64,000 bases of DNA, taken from a virus. A model generated the notes under the pieces. The model worked only from the letters and a program-made list of their open reading frames with translations. It was not told the origin of the DNA and did no database searches. The translations under genes were made by a program, and so were the position numbers. The stretch spans positions 56,328-120,327 of IMG/VR virus record IMGVR_UViG_3300009408_000003; one strand, written 5' to 3'. Positions 10,741 to 19,973 of this stretch are shown here, piece after piece (the first letter of the stretch is position 1; every line of letters begins with the position of its first letter).

Positions 10741-11331
10741 TTATTTTCTAGTTTTAAACTTGCTAACAAGTTCTGAATTATCTCTATTTAATATTCTATC
10801 CAATCCAGCCAATCCAGTTTTTACCCCTAATCCTTGCTTAGAAACTTTGTTCGGTGTTGAATATCCACCGTATCCCATTTTAGCGGCCATTTGTGCTTTT
10901 ATTCCATCTGCACCCGCAGCACCGATATTACTATCAAATGAAACTGTTTTATTCATATCTTTGAAACTTTCATCTAATTGTGCAGTTTGGTTATACTCTG
11001 CCGGTATTCCTCTTGAACTGAATGGTTTTGTATTATTTAAAATTTCATTCAACATTGGATTTTTACTTAATCTTTTTAATGATGCAGATTCTGCAGGTTT
11101 AGTTTTAGAATGACTTTTATCTAATATAGAATTAGCAAGAGTAAATGGATCAATATCATCAGATAATTCTGTATTTGAACTAACCTCATTTTCATAAATA
11201 GGTTTCTTTCTACTAATTTTATATTCCTTTAATTCTTTGCAAACTCCCTCTTTAACTAATTTAGGTAAGCGTCGCGCCAGTTCTCGTTCAACTATTAAAC
11301 GAATAACTGTTACTAATTTTTTTGAATTCAT
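10741..11331 (-). CDS. hypothetical protein in baseplate operon
   Basis: 196 aa, Ser/Lys-rich and probably partly disordered; Gly-rich C-terminal part (MAAKMGYGGY). It starts the gp25-gp6 sub-operon behind a late-promoter-like TATTTATA 23 bp upstream. No domain recognised. Position suggests a virion assembly or baseplate accessory role. Confidence 0.65.
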   Translation of the reverse strand: MNSKKLVTVIRLIVERELARRLPKLVKEGVCKELKEYKISRKKPIYENEVSSNTELSDDIDPFTLANSILDKSHSKTKPAESASLKRLSKNPMLNEILNNTKPFSSRGIPAEYNQTAQLDESFKDMNKTVSFDSNIGAAGADGIKAQMAAKMGYGGYSTPNKVSKQGLGVKTGLAGLDRILNRDNSELVSKFKTRK

Positions 11332-11353
11332 ATTGTTAAGTTGTTATTCTTAT

Positions 11354-11361
11354 TATAAATA
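11354..11361 (-). promoter_or_regulatory. candidate late promoter TATTTATA
   Basis: TATTTATA on the coding strand 23 bp before the 196-aa gene at 11331, followed by ATAAG as at the 4482 site. Confidence 0.4.
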
Positions 11362-11430
11362 TGTGGTTTATTATTTTTGATATTTTATTTAAACTAAACA
11401 AAAACGATTTGATATATAAGTTTAATTGTG

Positions 11431-12000
11431 TTAAGATTCTGCCGGTATCGTATATGCTGTCCATTCTAAAAAGCCTGGAGCTATAGCGGGTGGTACACTA
11501 GGATATAATGATATAGTGTTATACATTCCTTCAATAGTTGTTAAGTGTAATGTTATTCCTGCTATTAATTGATCTAAATAAATTTCGCTATCTGTTATTG
11601 GAGTTTGAGTACCCATATTCGGAAATTTACCTGGATTAGTAACTAATGCAGAAGTAGTTGATATATTTTGGAATGAACCTACTGCAGGAATTACAGGTGT
11701 TGGAAATGTGTTTAAAGTAGCACCAGTCCAATATCCTATTATACCGTTACCAATACCATTTATTATAGTATATAATCCGTTTTTCTTTTGTAATGCAAGT
11801 GTATGAGCTAATATTATTTGTGATTCCATTAAATCGGTATTACCTTTTTGAATACTCACATTATTTATTATTTGAAATCCGCGTTTTATTAACATATCAT
11901 ATTCTGTTACCAGTTTTTTTGCATAATCTTGATAAGAATTTATACCTTGCTGGTTATTCATGTATGATAACATATTAGATTTAAATATTTTAAATGACAT
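11431..12000 (-). CDS. hypothetical structural protein
   Basis: 189 aa. Helical N-terminus (SYQDYAKKLVTEYDMLIKRG) and a Pro/Thr-rich middle; no motif recognised. It follows the gp5-like gene with no gap and ends before the gp25 operon. By position and conserved order it is likely a small tail or baseplate protein. Confidence 0.65.
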   Translation of the reverse strand: MSFKIFKSNMLSYMNNQQGINSYQDYAKKLVTEYDMLIKRGFQIINNVSIQKGNTDLMESQIILAHTLALQKKNGLYTIINGIGNGIIGYWTGATLNTFPTPVIPAVGSFQNISTTSALVTNPGKFPNMGTQTPITDSEIYLDQLIAGITLHLTTIEGMYNTISLYPSVPPAIAPGFLEWTAYTIPAES

Positions 12001-13254
12001 TTATTCGGTATAATTTAATGTTGATAATACTGTATCTAACTTTGATTGAAGTTTTTTAAAATCTGCCGTATTTGTTGGCCCGACAGATGTTGGCCCACTA
12101 GGAGTTGGATATACTTGTTTTACGATTAAATCTATTAAATCAGATAATATTTTTCGTAAGGTTTCGCCTCGTGCTAACGGTTCTGCATCTTTTTCTGTAT
12201 TTAAATATATTTTTCCTTTGCCACCTAGTATAAATGTGTTAAAATCATTTGTAGTTAATTTAACATCACCGTTAAAATCTAGCAAAGCTCCTGCGTTACC
12301 ATTATCGATTGACATTGTACCATCTGAAATAAATCCCCAGTTACCTTTTGAATAAAAAATCATTTCAGCAGCTTTTGATGAAAAAATAATACGTTCAGAA
12401 TTAATTAATATTTGATCTTGACCAGTTAATTCAGATGGATAATTTGTAAAATGTTTAGGTTTTGTTTTAAAATTGGTATTACCGCCATCATCAATAGTAC
12501 CTGGCTGGAATGCTAATTTGTAATTATTAGATACTAATGCTATTGTTGAACCATCGCGATTAATATCTTCTTCAGTAACATCACCACTTTTTAATTTGTT
12601 TAATGAAAACGAATTTTGTTTATTTCGTATTAAAATAGTTGGCGAATATTTATTATCAGAATTATTATATCCACTAAATCGAATTGATTGACCAAATCTA
12701 CTTTGAATTAGTTTATCTCCCTCATATAGTTTTAATCGGTTGGTTTGGGTTTCACTAAAATATTTTCCTATCTTAGCATCTCTATCGCTTTTGCCACTTG
12801 TATTAGTAATACCAGTTTGGGAAGAAGTATTATAATCATTAGCTCTAGTTGTACTTGGTTCGACTTCTTCAAACGTATCTTTTTCAAAATTTTCGATAGC
12901 ATTACCAATATTAATATCACCTTTATTAATTCGTTTATAATATACAATGCTACCAATTTTAATTAGTTCTACAGTCTCCCCAACTAAAGGTATATCTAAA
13001 TTTAATTGGTCATATGGTGGATATACCGATAAATTAGTATTAGATACTGTTTGAATATCTAATGCTCTAATAATGCATGAGCCAACATCATACGTATCTT
13101 TCCCTGTAGAAAATATTTTTAGTTTAGAATCAGTTAATCGACTATTTGTACTATCTAATATTGGTTCAATTACGATACCAACTTTAGCATGAGTAGGTAA
13201 TCTATATTTATTTGTATGATCAGTATGTTGTGACCTGCTTGTTCTATTCGACAT
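12001..13254 (-). CDS. gp5-like baseplate hub/spike protein
   Basis: 417 aa. The first about 130 residues have an OB-fold-like pattern (AKVGIVIEPILDS ... GETVELIKIGSIVYYKRI). The central part is a repetitive beta region (IIFSSKAAEMIFYSKGNWGFIS, IDNGNAGALLDFNGDVKL), and the end reads ARGETLRKILSDLIDLI followed by TPSGPTSVGP. This layout matches baseplate spike/hub proteins of T4-like phages of non-enteric hosts, without a fused lysozyme domain. A separate lysozyme-like gene lies at 14908. Confidence 0.7.
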   Translation of the reverse strand: MSNRTSRSQHTDHTNKYRLPTHAKVGIVIEPILDSTNSRLTDSKLKIFSTGKDTYDVGSCIIRALDIQTVSNTNLSVYPPYDQLNLDIPLVGETVELIKIGSIVYYKRINKGDINIGNAIENFEKDTFEEVEPSTTRANDYNTSSQTGITNTSGKSDRDAKIGKYFSETQTNRLKLYEGDKLIQSRFGQSIRFSGYNNSDNKYSPTILIRNKQNSFSLNKLKSGDVTEEDINRDGSTIALVSNNYKLAFQPGTIDDGGNTNFKTKPKHFTNYPSELTGQDQILINSERIIFSSKAAEMIFYSKGNWGFISDGTMSIDNGNAGALLDFNGDVKLTTNDFNTFILGGKGKIYLNTEKDAEPLARGETLRKILSDLIDLIVKQVYPTPSGPTSVGPTNTADFKKLQSKLDTVLSTLNYTE

Positions 13255-13255
13255 A

Positions 13256-13666
13256 CTATTTTTTTAATTTTTTAGTAATTTTTTTAGCATTAGATTCTAA
13301 ATCTTCTATTTTTGTTTCTGTATTGGATTTAGCTGATGTTATTGTTTGTTCTAGCTCATCTAATAATTGAAGTTTTTCTTTATCGGTTAATACCGAATTA
13401 TCATCACCAGCTTTATTTTCAGCTGAAATAAGTTTTTGAGCAATACTAGCTAGTTTTATTAACGCATCATCATTTTTTACAGAAGTTTCTACTAAATCTT
13501 TAATAACCGGCCCAAGCATTGCCATATCGCCAGCATGACGTATGAGTTTTCGCATGTCCGCTATTAATTCGGAAATTCTCTTTTTTTTGTTTTGTTGATT
13601 ATCATATATATTTTTAAATAATTCTGATAGATTTTTTCCTGGAAATAATTTAAATTCTGAGCTCAT
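13256..13666 (-). CDS. small helical protein before the spike gene
   Basis: 136 aa, strongly charged and helical (many Lys, Glu, Asp), ending in KKITKKLKK and a TAG stop 1 bp before the spike gene start. It is first in this late operon, downstream of the sigma-gene terminator and a TATATTTATT late-promoter-like element. Function unknown; possibly a chaperone or baseplate accessory. Confidence 0.65.
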   Translation of the reverse strand: MSSEFKLFPGKNLSELFKNIYDNQQNKKKRISELIADMRKLIRHAGDMAMLGPVIKDLVETSVKNDDALIKLASIAQKLISAENKAGDDNSVLTDKEKLQLLDELEQTITSAKSNTETKIEDLESNAKKITKKLKK

Positions 13667-13690
13667 AATATTAATACATTAATTTACTAA

Positions 13691-13698
13691 TAAATATA
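13691..13698 (-). promoter_or_regulatory. candidate late promoter (TATATTTA variant)
   Basis: TATATTTA on the coding strand, 25 bp before the ATG at 13666 and directly after the sigma-gene terminator. Confidence 0.35.
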
Positions 13699-13706
13699 AG
13701 AAACAA

Positions 13707-13731
13707 AAAAACCCAACGTATGTTGGGTTTT
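13707..13731 (-). terminator. Rho-independent terminator after the sigma factor gene
   Basis: Perfect 7-bp stem ACCCAAC/GTTGGGT with a 4-nt loop, followed on the minus strand by a run of seven T. A second hairpin (CTCAATC/GATTGAG) lies just upstream at about 13744-13769. Confidence 0.85.
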
Positions 13732-13834
13732 GAGGAATATACTCTCAATCACTTTGAATTACGATTGAGGTTTGTAATCCTTTAATTAAAAGAACTCTTT
13801 AATATATGTATGCAATATTTAAAAAAATATACTG

Positions 13835-14572
13835 TTATTCTTTATTATTCCAAAATGATTTATCTTCATTTTTAAAATCGCCAGTTTCTAAATATTCATT
13901 TAGCATTCTATGTTGATACGTTTTCATTACATTAACTACCTTTGTAATATAGTGAGTTTTGCAATCAGTCATTTCTCTGATTAATAAGTATAAATGTTTT
14001 TTATTAAAATTTTCAATATAATCACTCCTACGAAATAATTCAAGAATAGCATCTGCTATTTGAATATCTCTACGTTTAGTAAATACTTTTGTTAAATGGG
14101 TGTCCCAATATTTTAGCATTATAGTTTTAAACTCCTTAAATTCAGTTCCTTCAACCGTTTCATAATGGTTATCTGATGGATTCCATGTTTCAGGCATTAC
14201 AGACAACAATGAGTTTTGTTTCCACCGTTTGTAATTATCGTTATTTAGGAATATAAGATAATTTTTAGCTACAATTGTAAAATATGAAAATGCCCTACCA
14301 CGACCCTCTTGAAACATATGTAATTTTTCTACCATGTGAGACACTACTTCTTGTTGTACCGTAGTTTTTGGAACATCAAAATAAGAAAATTTAAATGTGT
14401 TCATGACATTTTCTGCCATTTTTTCAAACGGATATTTTATTCGTTCTTGATAAATTTTACTTCTAATTTTAGGGTCTGTGCATTTATTGTATTCTATAAT
14501 TGCATCTTGTGCTGGTGTACCAAAGTACATTTTTGATTTTTTACGTCTTTTTTTCTTTCGTTTGATATTCAT
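13835..14572 (-). CDS. late-transcription RNA polymerase sigma factor, gp55-like
   Basis: 245 aa. After a basic N-terminus, residues about 15-130 match the reduced sigma-70 region 2 layout of T4 gp55: a helical segment, then QEVVSHMVEKLHMF and GRAFSYFTIVAKNYLI, the equivalent of the gp55 motif with NPHAYITQACFNAF. gp55 directs host RNA polymerase to late promoters at the sliding clamp. The gene follows a small membrane protein and ends at a strong terminator, so late structural genes to its left start new transcripts. Confidence 0.8.
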   Translation of the reverse strand: MNIKRKKKRRKKSKMYFGTPAQDAIIEYNKCTDPKIRSKIYQERIKYPFEKMAENVMNTFKFSYFDVPKTTVQQEVVSHMVEKLHMFQEGRGRAFSYFTIVAKNYLIFLNNDNYKRWKQNSLLSVMPETWNPSDNHYETVEGTEFKEFKTIMLKYWDTHLTKVFTKRRDIQIADAILELFRRSDYIENFNKKHLYLLIREMTDCKTHYITKVVNVMKTYQHRMLNEYLETGDFKNEDKSFWNNKE

Positions 14573-14574
14573 AT

Positions 14575-14838
14575 TTAAAATTTCTTATCTAAATCAGTTA
14601 TGGCTTGTTTAATATCTTTAAACGCGGCACCGACTTCATCATCTGATTCAAATGATTTATTAATATCGGCTTTAGTCATGACTTGTAATGCTGCGGTAAT
14701 ATAAGATTTCATATTAGTTACAGTAGTTATTACTAAATCTTCAAGTGATTCAGTTTGTCTTAATAAATTTAAAATTACAAATGCAGCAATTAAATTTATT
14801 GCTACACTAATTCCTAATAATATATATATTATATGCAT
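14575..14838 (-). CDS. small single-pass membrane protein
   Basis: 87 aa. Residues 3-27 form one hydrophobic helix (IYILLGISVAINLIAAFVIL); the rest is soluble and acidic. It ends 2 bp before the sigma factor gene. Function unknown. A TATTTATA element 21 bp upstream and the nearby palindrome at 14866 may control it. Confidence 0.65.
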   Translation of the reverse strand: MHIIYILLGISVAINLIAAFVILNLLRQTESLEDLVITTVTNMKSYITAALQVMTKADINKSFESDDEVGAAFKDIKQAITDLDKKF

Positions 14839-14858
14839 AAGTTAATGATTATATTGGT

Positions 14859-14866
14859 TATAAATA
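14859..14866 (-). promoter_or_regulatory. candidate late promoter TATTTATA
   Basis: TATTTATA on the coding strand 21 bp before the 87-aa membrane protein that precedes the sigma gene. Confidence 0.35.
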
Positions 14867-14881
14867 AGTATCGCGATACTT
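14866..14881 (-). promoter_or_regulatory. 16-bp perfect palindrome, possible operator
   Basis: AAGTATCGCGATACTT is a perfect dyad directly upstream of the TATTTATA element and downstream of the lysozyme-like gene. No T tract follows, so it is more like a protein-binding site than a terminator. Confidence 0.4.
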
Positions 14882-14907
14882 AAATGGTGAGTGATTATAT
14901 TTTTTTA

Positions 14908-15516
14908 TTATAATTCTAGTGAATAGCCACTAAATTTTGTTAAATATTTGGTAAGTGGTGTTCCATATTTATCTTTAGGATTTTTACCATTTCTAAAAAA
15001 TCGTTTCACATTACCTTGTCCAGCTAAATGAGCTGCAGCTAATATACCACTTTCAGTTATAACAGTATTATTAATAACTAAACCATTATATTTTTTGATA
15101 TATCTACGTAAACGTCTTTTATTATATCGTAATAATTTTAACATTAATTTTTCTTGTAATTTTGGTGAATTTAAAAAATAAGTAGTAGAACCTTTATATC
15201 TTAAAGTTCTAAGAGTTGATTTACCAAATTGATATTTTCCTAAATATCCAAGTGTATTAACTCTTTTATAATTATTACCACTTTCTGTGAATCCTAATTT
15301 AGTTAAAAAATCATTTTGAGTGTGTAAAATTAATTTTTTGTTAACTAATACTATTTTTTCGGTATTTGTATTAATTACTGTAATTGGTATTGTAGATATG
15401 GTATGTACGATTACATTTTTTGAATTATTATGTATTTTGTTTACCTTATAAGGTAACATAAATGAACATAATAACATTGGTAAAAGTACAACTAATTTAT
15501 AATATTTCATATACAT
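14908..15516 (-). CDS. secreted lysozyme-like/transglycosylase protein
   Basis: 202 aa. Hydrophobic N-terminal signal (YYKLVVLLPMLLCSFMLPY). Residues about 75-130 contain GFTESGNNYKRVN and GYLGKYQFGKSTLRTL, the ESGN-type catalytic Glu plus GKYQFG pattern of SLT/lysozyme-fold muramidases, and a later AAHLAGQGNVKRFF segment. It likely cleaves peptidoglycan at lysis or infection. It is the first gene behind its own TTAGGA-class promoter. Confidence 0.7.
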   Translation of the reverse strand: MYMKYYKLVVLLPMLLCSFMLPYKVNKIHNNSKNVIVHTISTIPITVINTNTEKIVLVNKKLILHTQNDFLTKLGFTESGNNYKRVNTLGYLGKYQFGKSTLRTLRYKGSTTYFLNSPKLQEKLMLKLLRYNKRRLRRYIKKYNGLVINNTVITESGILAAAHLAGQGNVKRFFRNGKNPKDKYGTPLTKYLTKFSGYSLEL

Positions 15517-15533
15517 ATTGATTAATTATACAA

Positions 15534-15565
15534 CAAATATACAAAAAATATTTTATATATCCTAA
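15534..15565 (-). promoter_or_regulatory. phage promoter TTAGGA-N18-TATATTTG
   Basis: On the minus strand TTAGGA, 18 bp, then TATATTTG, ending 18 bp before the lysozyme-like gene start. TAnnTTTG is the Bacteroidota -7 element. Confidence 0.75.
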
Positions 15566-15579
15566 TAAAAGTATAAAAT

Positions 15580-15822
15580 TTATGCAATACCCCCTTTACC
15601 GGTCAATGGAAAATTATTAGTTAATTTAGATTCATTTTTTATTAATTTGTTATATGCTGATACCTTTTCCGTTATAGTTATCTCTAAATCTTCTTCACTC
15701 AAAATATCATTATCAATTAGAAGTTGTACTAACGCTAAAATTAATATTTTTTGTTGTGTCATCCTAGTATTTAAATCTTGCATTATTTGCAATATGTCAT
15801 CATCATTTATTTTTTTATTCAT
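15580..15822 (-). CDS. small hypothetical protein
   Basis: 80 aa, helical and charged (MQDLNTRMTQQKILILALVQ). It belongs to the deformylase transcript, starting 13 bp after the 71-aa gene ends. No family recognised. Confidence 0.6.
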   Translation of the reverse strand: MNKKINDDDILQIMQDLNTRMTQQKILILALVQLLIDNDILSEEDLEITITEKVSAYNKLIKNESKLTNNFPLTGKGGIA

Positions 15823-15834
15823 ATCATTTATTTT

Positions 15835-16050
15835 TTAATAAAGAGTAGTGAAATCCATTTTTTGTTTAATAAGTCCAAATGAGTTATCAACAGTACTTTG
15901 TTGATATCCAATTGATAATGCTAATCGCTTACAAGCTATTTTAAATTCGGTTATATCCATGTCATCTGGTATTTCTAATTCTACTTTTTTAATTTCTCTG
16001 TTATGTTTGATAAATTTCTTATCTGTATATTCGAAAATTAGTTTTGCCAT
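15835..16050 (-). CDS. small hypothetical protein
   Basis: 71 aa, begins 3 bp after the deformylase stop, so clearly co-transcribed. Mixed alpha/beta character (FEYTDKKFIKHNREIKKVEL). No function recognised. Confidence 0.6.
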   Translation of the reverse strand: MAKLIFEYTDKKFIKHNREIKKVELEIPDDMDITEFKIACKRLALSIGYQQSTVDNSFGLIKQKMDFTTLY

Positions 16051-16053
16051 AAT

Positions 16054-16671
16054 TTAAATTATTTTGCATCCGATTTTTAATAATGGTATTGCTTTTTTGT
16101 ACTTCATAAATTCAGTACTATTATCTGGTAGTTGTATCATTACACGTTCGTTTCTTCCATATTTTTTAGGAACTGTTATTGTTGTTGAAAATTTCCGAGT
16201 TGGATTACACATTAAAATTCCGTTTAAATGATCAATTTCATGCTGTACACAAACACATTCTAATAATCCTCTATCAGCAAAAAATTCTTTTGATGTTTTC
16301 CATTTTTCTGCAGAACTAGTTGGTTTAAACGTTAATACTCCTAAATTGTCGCATTCTATTTTTACAGTTTGGGCACGAACCGTTTTTACTGACTTTTTCA
16401 TAGATCTAGTATCTGATAAACATTGTTCTGCATATACAACGGTTTCCTTTGAATATTCTATAATTTTTGGATTAATTAATACTATTGGTTCAATAACATT
16501 AATTATGCATGCGCGTGTCTGTAATCCTAATTGATTAGCAGCCAATCCAATTCCACCATGTTTTGTTACTTCAGTAGTAAGTATTAGCGAGATTTCTTCA
16601 ACTTCTTTAGCTGATAAGGGTTGCGGTAACAATGATTGTTTTAAAAATTTGGTATCTTTAATTATTTTCAT
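16054..16671 (-). CDS. def: peptide deformylase
   Basis: 205 aa. All three deformylase motifs are present: GGIGLAANQLG (motif 1), EQCLS in place of EGCLS (motif 2, metal-binding Cys), and QHEIDHLNG (HExxH, motif 3). The enzyme removes the formyl group from nascent proteins; phage versions are known from marine T4-like phages and can alter host translation. The Gly to Gln change in motif 2 occurs in some family members. Confidence 0.93.
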   Translation of the reverse strand: MKIIKDTKFLKQSLLPQPLSAKEVEEISLILTTEVTKHGGIGLAANQLGLQTRACIINVIEPIVLINPKIIEYSKETVVYAEQCLSDTRSMKKSVKTVRAQTVKIECDNLGVLTFKPTSSAEKWKTSKEFFADRGLLECVCVQHEIDHLNGILMCNPTRKFSTTITVPKKYGRNERVMIQLPDNSTEFMKYKKAIPLLKIGCKII

Positions 16672-16772
16672 TTAGTTTGTTATTATTTTCTGAAATTTAT
16701 TTTTTGTAGATGTGGTTATAAACTAATTCTTTAAATTAATATTAGTTATATAGTTATTATTTTTTATGAAAA

Positions 16773-16928
16773 TTAATCATGCGCATTGTAGCGTCTATAT
16801 TCTTCATCATCTATTAATTGTTGCAGTTTTTGTATTTTAAATTTATCATCAAGTGTTAATACTGATTTTGATTTAAGATACAATATTTTAGATTCTATTG
16901 TTTTTCGTGATAATCTGTGTGATTTCAT
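16773..16928 (-). CDS. small hypothetical protein (51 aa)
   Basis: ATG at 16928, 51 codons, TAA. Basic N-terminus (MKSHRLSRKTIESK) and acidic helical C-terminus. It is the first gene behind the TTAGGA-class promoter at 16958 and is followed by the deformylase. No family recognised. Confidence 0.6.
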   Translation of the reverse strand: MKSHRLSRKTIESKILYLKSKSVLTLDDKFKIQKLQQLIDDEEYRRYNAHD

Positions 16929-16957
16929 AACTATATTGTATTATATTATAATCTTTA

Positions 16958-16989
16958 TAAAGATACAAAAAAAAACTGAGAGATCCTAA
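16958..16989 (-). promoter_or_regulatory. phage promoter TTAGGA-N18-TATCTTTA
   Basis: TTAGGA, 18 bp, TATCTTTA on the minus strand, just past the helicase stop codon and 30 bp before the 51-aa gene. Confidence 0.7.
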
Positions 16990-18378
16990 TTAATTTGTTA
17001 GAAAGTTTAATCTTTCTATTTCATTTTTAATTTTGATGTTCCATTCGTTCCATTTTATATTTTTTAGCATCCATTGTCTATAATAGGGTGGTATCTTCCT
17101 AATTTCAGTATTTTTATAACGTCCAAATGTCATATATATTTTTTCAATATTACCATCTTCATCTACTATTTTTCCTAAATCTGCCCCATTTTCTAAATGT
17201 AATCCGATCTCATGCATTGGTAAATCTGTTATTTGCATTCCATTACTACCATATAATTGCCATTTTTCATTCTTATCAGCATAGTATAAATCTTCAACTT
17301 TACCGAATCTTTTTAATGATCCTACAAAATCTACAATTAATGCATTTACTTTAGTTGGATATATACGTGTTGCTCTGCCAACAAACTGATACCACCATGA
17401 AATCGAGTTTGTTGGTCTTCCCGTAATAATACAATCTAGTTGCGGATAATCAAACCCAACAGTTAACACATTTACTTGTACTACAACTCGTAAGCGGTGT
17501 GATTTAAATTCTTCTATGATACGATTTCTATCTTTTTTTGGTGTACCACCATGCACAACTGCCGCATGCGGAATTTCACCAGCAAGTTCAGTAGCCTGTT
17601 TAATGGTTGGTACTGCAATTAAAATAGATTTTCTATCATATAATTCTGCTACCTTTTTTACTATTTTTTGATGTATATTTTGATTTTCATATACGTTTTC
17701 AATAGATTTAGATGTATAATCTGAACGGGCTGAATTATACACTAATTTTCCAGTATCAAATTCATATGATTGGTATTGTAATTTACTCCAATACTTTAAT
17801 CGTACAATATCTTGGATTTGCGCAACATATAATATATGTTTAAAAAATTGGCCGTTTTTACTCCAATTTGTTAACATAACTAATTTAGAATATGGTATAC
17901 CATCTTTGCCCATATTTGTTTGTAATTTTAATGGGGTTGCCGTAAATCCTAATATATGAGTTACACCCACACCTTCTATAAATCGTCTTAATAATCCATC
18001 TGAATTTCTCGGGTAACGATCACATTCGTCAATAATAACTTTAGTAACTCCTAATTTTTTAATGTCTTGCGCTACTGATATTAATGAGCCTAATGTACCA
18101 TAAGTAACAGCACCAATTTCTTTTTCTCGCATCGATGCAGAATAAATACATGCTGTACCACCTAAGGTTGTAAACTTTTCATAATTTTGTTCGAGCAATT
18201 CTTTTGAAGGTTGGATAACTAATACTTTATCATTAATACCTTTTGCAATAAAGGCGATAGCAATAGATTTACCAAATGCAGTAGGAGCAACAATAATTGA
18301 AGGGGCAAATTTAGGAGTATTAAAAAATTCGATTCCCATTTGTACAACTGGTATTTGATTAGGCCGTAATGTTATCAT
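16990..18378 (-). CDS. SF2 DNA/RNA helicase, UvsW-like
   Basis: 462 aa. Walker A APTAFGKS (about residue 31), DECD in place of DEAD/DEAH (about 117), TATPLK motif III, and QFVGRATRIYP motif VI (about 337) define a superfamily 2 helicase. Size and order match T4 UvsW, which resolves branched DNA and R-loops during the switch from origin to recombination-dependent replication. Its start overlaps the stop of the preceding 76-aa gene. Confidence 0.88.
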   Translation of the reverse strand: MITLRPNQIPVVQMGIEFFNTPKFAPSIIVAPTAFGKSIAIAFIAKGINDKVLVIQPSKELLEQNYEKFTTLGGTACIYSASMREKEIGAVTYGTLGSLISVAQDIKKLGVTKVIIDECDRYPRNSDGLLRRFIEGVGVTHILGFTATPLKLQTNMGKDGIPYSKLVMLTNWSKNGQFFKHILYVAQIQDIVRLKYWSKLQYQSYEFDTGKLVYNSARSDYTSKSIENVYENQNIHQKIVKKVAELYDRKSILIAVPTIKQATELAGEIPHAAVVHGGTPKKDRNRIIEEFKSHRLRVVVQVNVLTVGFDYPQLDCIITGRPTNSISWWYQFVGRATRIYPTKVNALIVDFVGSLKRFGKVEDLYYADKNEKWQLYGSNGMQITDLPMHEIGLHLENGADLGKIVDEDGNIEKIYMTFGRYKNTEIRKIPPYYRQWMLKNIKWNEWNIKIKNEIERLNFLTN

Positions 18379-18608
18379 TATAAATTATATTTGTCTTTCC
18401 ACATTTTTTTAAAGATAGTACCAACTCCTATTCGCAAATAAACTGCAGTTTTAGGAATTCCAACCATTTTTATACGAGGATTAATCATTGAATCTATTAA
18501 ATTATCGATATTTTTATTTTTAAAAACTTTCATTCTAATTTTTGAATTTTTTCGTGTAGTATTTTTAAATACCACTACTAATTCTGTTTTTGGATATGTT
18601 CCTCCCAT
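18378..18608 (-). CDS. small basic protein coupled to the helicase
   Basis: 76 aa, Lys/Arg-rich with a short hydrophobic segment; its stop overlaps the helicase start codon, so translation is likely coupled. Unknown function. Confidence 0.55.
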   Translation of the reverse strand: MGGTYPKTELVVVFKNTTRKNSKIRMKVFKNKNIDNLIDSMINPRIKMVGIPKTAVYLRIGVGTIFKKMWKDKYNL

Positions 18609-18630
18609 TTTAAAAATTTAGATAATATGA

Positions 18631-19794
18631 TTAATATGTTTTACTTGTAAAATTGGTCGGATATTTAGTACGATATCCATCTAATATTGCTTGTGTTCCG
18701 CCTTGAGTATTCATCCAAAACTTAACTGCCTTTGGATCGTTAACCCAACGTTCAATTTTATTCCAATCAAACCATGGATGATGATAATATGATGCACCAT
18801 TATAAGAATTTCGCCAACCACCTTTTTCATATTGCAATTTATCAAGTTTTACAATAGAGTCATCAGTTGTTTTTGACTTGTCTGAAACAGTATCAGCTAT
18901 AATTGTTTCAGGCTCAGTTACTTCAATATCGTTTATATTAGTAACTAGTTCAGAACCACCATATAACGGCTTAGGTTTACTTATTTTTTTTTTATGTTGG
19001 GTATTTTCATCTACCTTTAAAGCGGTGTTAAATGCAACAATAAGAACTACAGCAAGTGGATCAAATACAAATATAATGATAAGTGTTAACCAATTTACAA
19101 TTGTATTCATTTTCCATCCTAATGCCTTCGCCAAAAAACGTAAAGGCCCAACTTCTGCTGAAATAGTTTCGGCACTTTTTATGTGTAATATTTTATTATC
19201 TAATGAAGTTAATGAATCATTCATAACTTCAATTTTATTATTTATATTGTTTCGTTGACGTTTTGTATCTGTTAATTCAGCGGTCAATACTCTACGTGTA
19301 TTTACAGAAGTTGTTGTAATAATTTTGCCAGTTTCTTTATCTTTATACTGAATTACATTATTAGAAAGACCTTTTGCATAATTATTAATAGTTGCAGCTA
19401 ATTGCTTTTTTTCAGATATGTATTCTGTTAATTGAGTTTTGTATCTTAATTTTTTTCGTTCTACCAGTTCAATTTTCGCTTTTGATACATCTAATTTATC
19501 TGCGGTTGTTTGATATGCAGATGTTAAATATCCGTATATACCAGCTGATGTAATTATCATCAATACAAAAATAGCAATAGTTAAATATATGCGTAAAATT
19601 TTATTTATTTGATTCCAATAATTATATAGAAAACTTGCACCAATTAATTTAGCTATTTCAAGCGAACTAGCCATTATTAAGACTGATATGGTAGCGCCAG
19701 CAAATAATTTTGATAATCCGTTTACCGAAAAAAATGCCGAATTAAATGCGACAAACAATGCAGCTAACCCTAATAATATAGTTCTGAATTTCAT
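18631..19794 (-). CDS. multi-pass membrane protein with coiled coil
   Basis: 387 aa. Four predicted membrane helices: residues about 5-25, 35-55, 68-88 and 235-260, with an approximately 120-residue coiled-coil domain between helices 3 and 4, and a soluble C-terminus containing YYHHPWFDWNKIERW. Such proteins are frequent but uncharacterised in large T4-like phages. It begins one codon overlap after the 59-aa gene. Role at the host membrane is inferred only from topology. Confidence 0.7.
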   Translation of the reverse strand: MKFRTILLGLAALFVAFNSAFFSVNGLSKLFAGATISVLIMASSLEIAKLIGASFLYNYWNQINKILRIYLTIAIFVLMIITSAGIYGYLTSAYQTTADKLDVSKAKIELVERKKLRYKTQLTEYISEKKQLAATINNYAKGLSNNVIQYKDKETGKIITTTSVNTRRVLTAELTDTKRQRNNINNKIEVMNDSLTSLDNKILHIKSAETISAEVGPLRFLAKALGWKMNTIVNWLTLIIIFVFDPLAVVLIVAFNTALKVDENTQHKKKISKPKPLYGGSELVTNINDIEVTEPETIIADTVSDKSKTTDDSIVKLDKLQYEKGGWRNSYNGASYYHHPWFDWNKIERWVNDPKAVKFWMNTQGGTQAILDGYRTKYPTNFTSKTY

Positions 19795-19973
19795 TATGAA
19801 ATACTTACGAGCTCTCCAATTTTATTTAAACCATTAATAGCATCTCGTAAATACTGTTTGGCTTCGACTGGGCTTGCTTGTTTAGTTCCGTCAATCATAT
19901 AATTAACTAGTTTAATTCTACCTTCAACTTGCGTTAATAATTCATCAATTTTTAATTTGTATGCGTCTTTCAT
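19794..19973 (-). CDS. small hypothetical protein (59 aa)
   Basis: I choose ATG at 19973 (MKDAYKLKIDELL) because a longer frame would start inside the TATTTATA promoter-like element at 19992. Helical, charged. Its stop overlaps the start of the membrane protein gene. Confidence 0.6.
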   Translation of the reverse strand: MKDAYKLKIDELLTQVEGRIKLVNYMIDGTKQASPVEAKQYLRDAINGLNKIGELVSIS

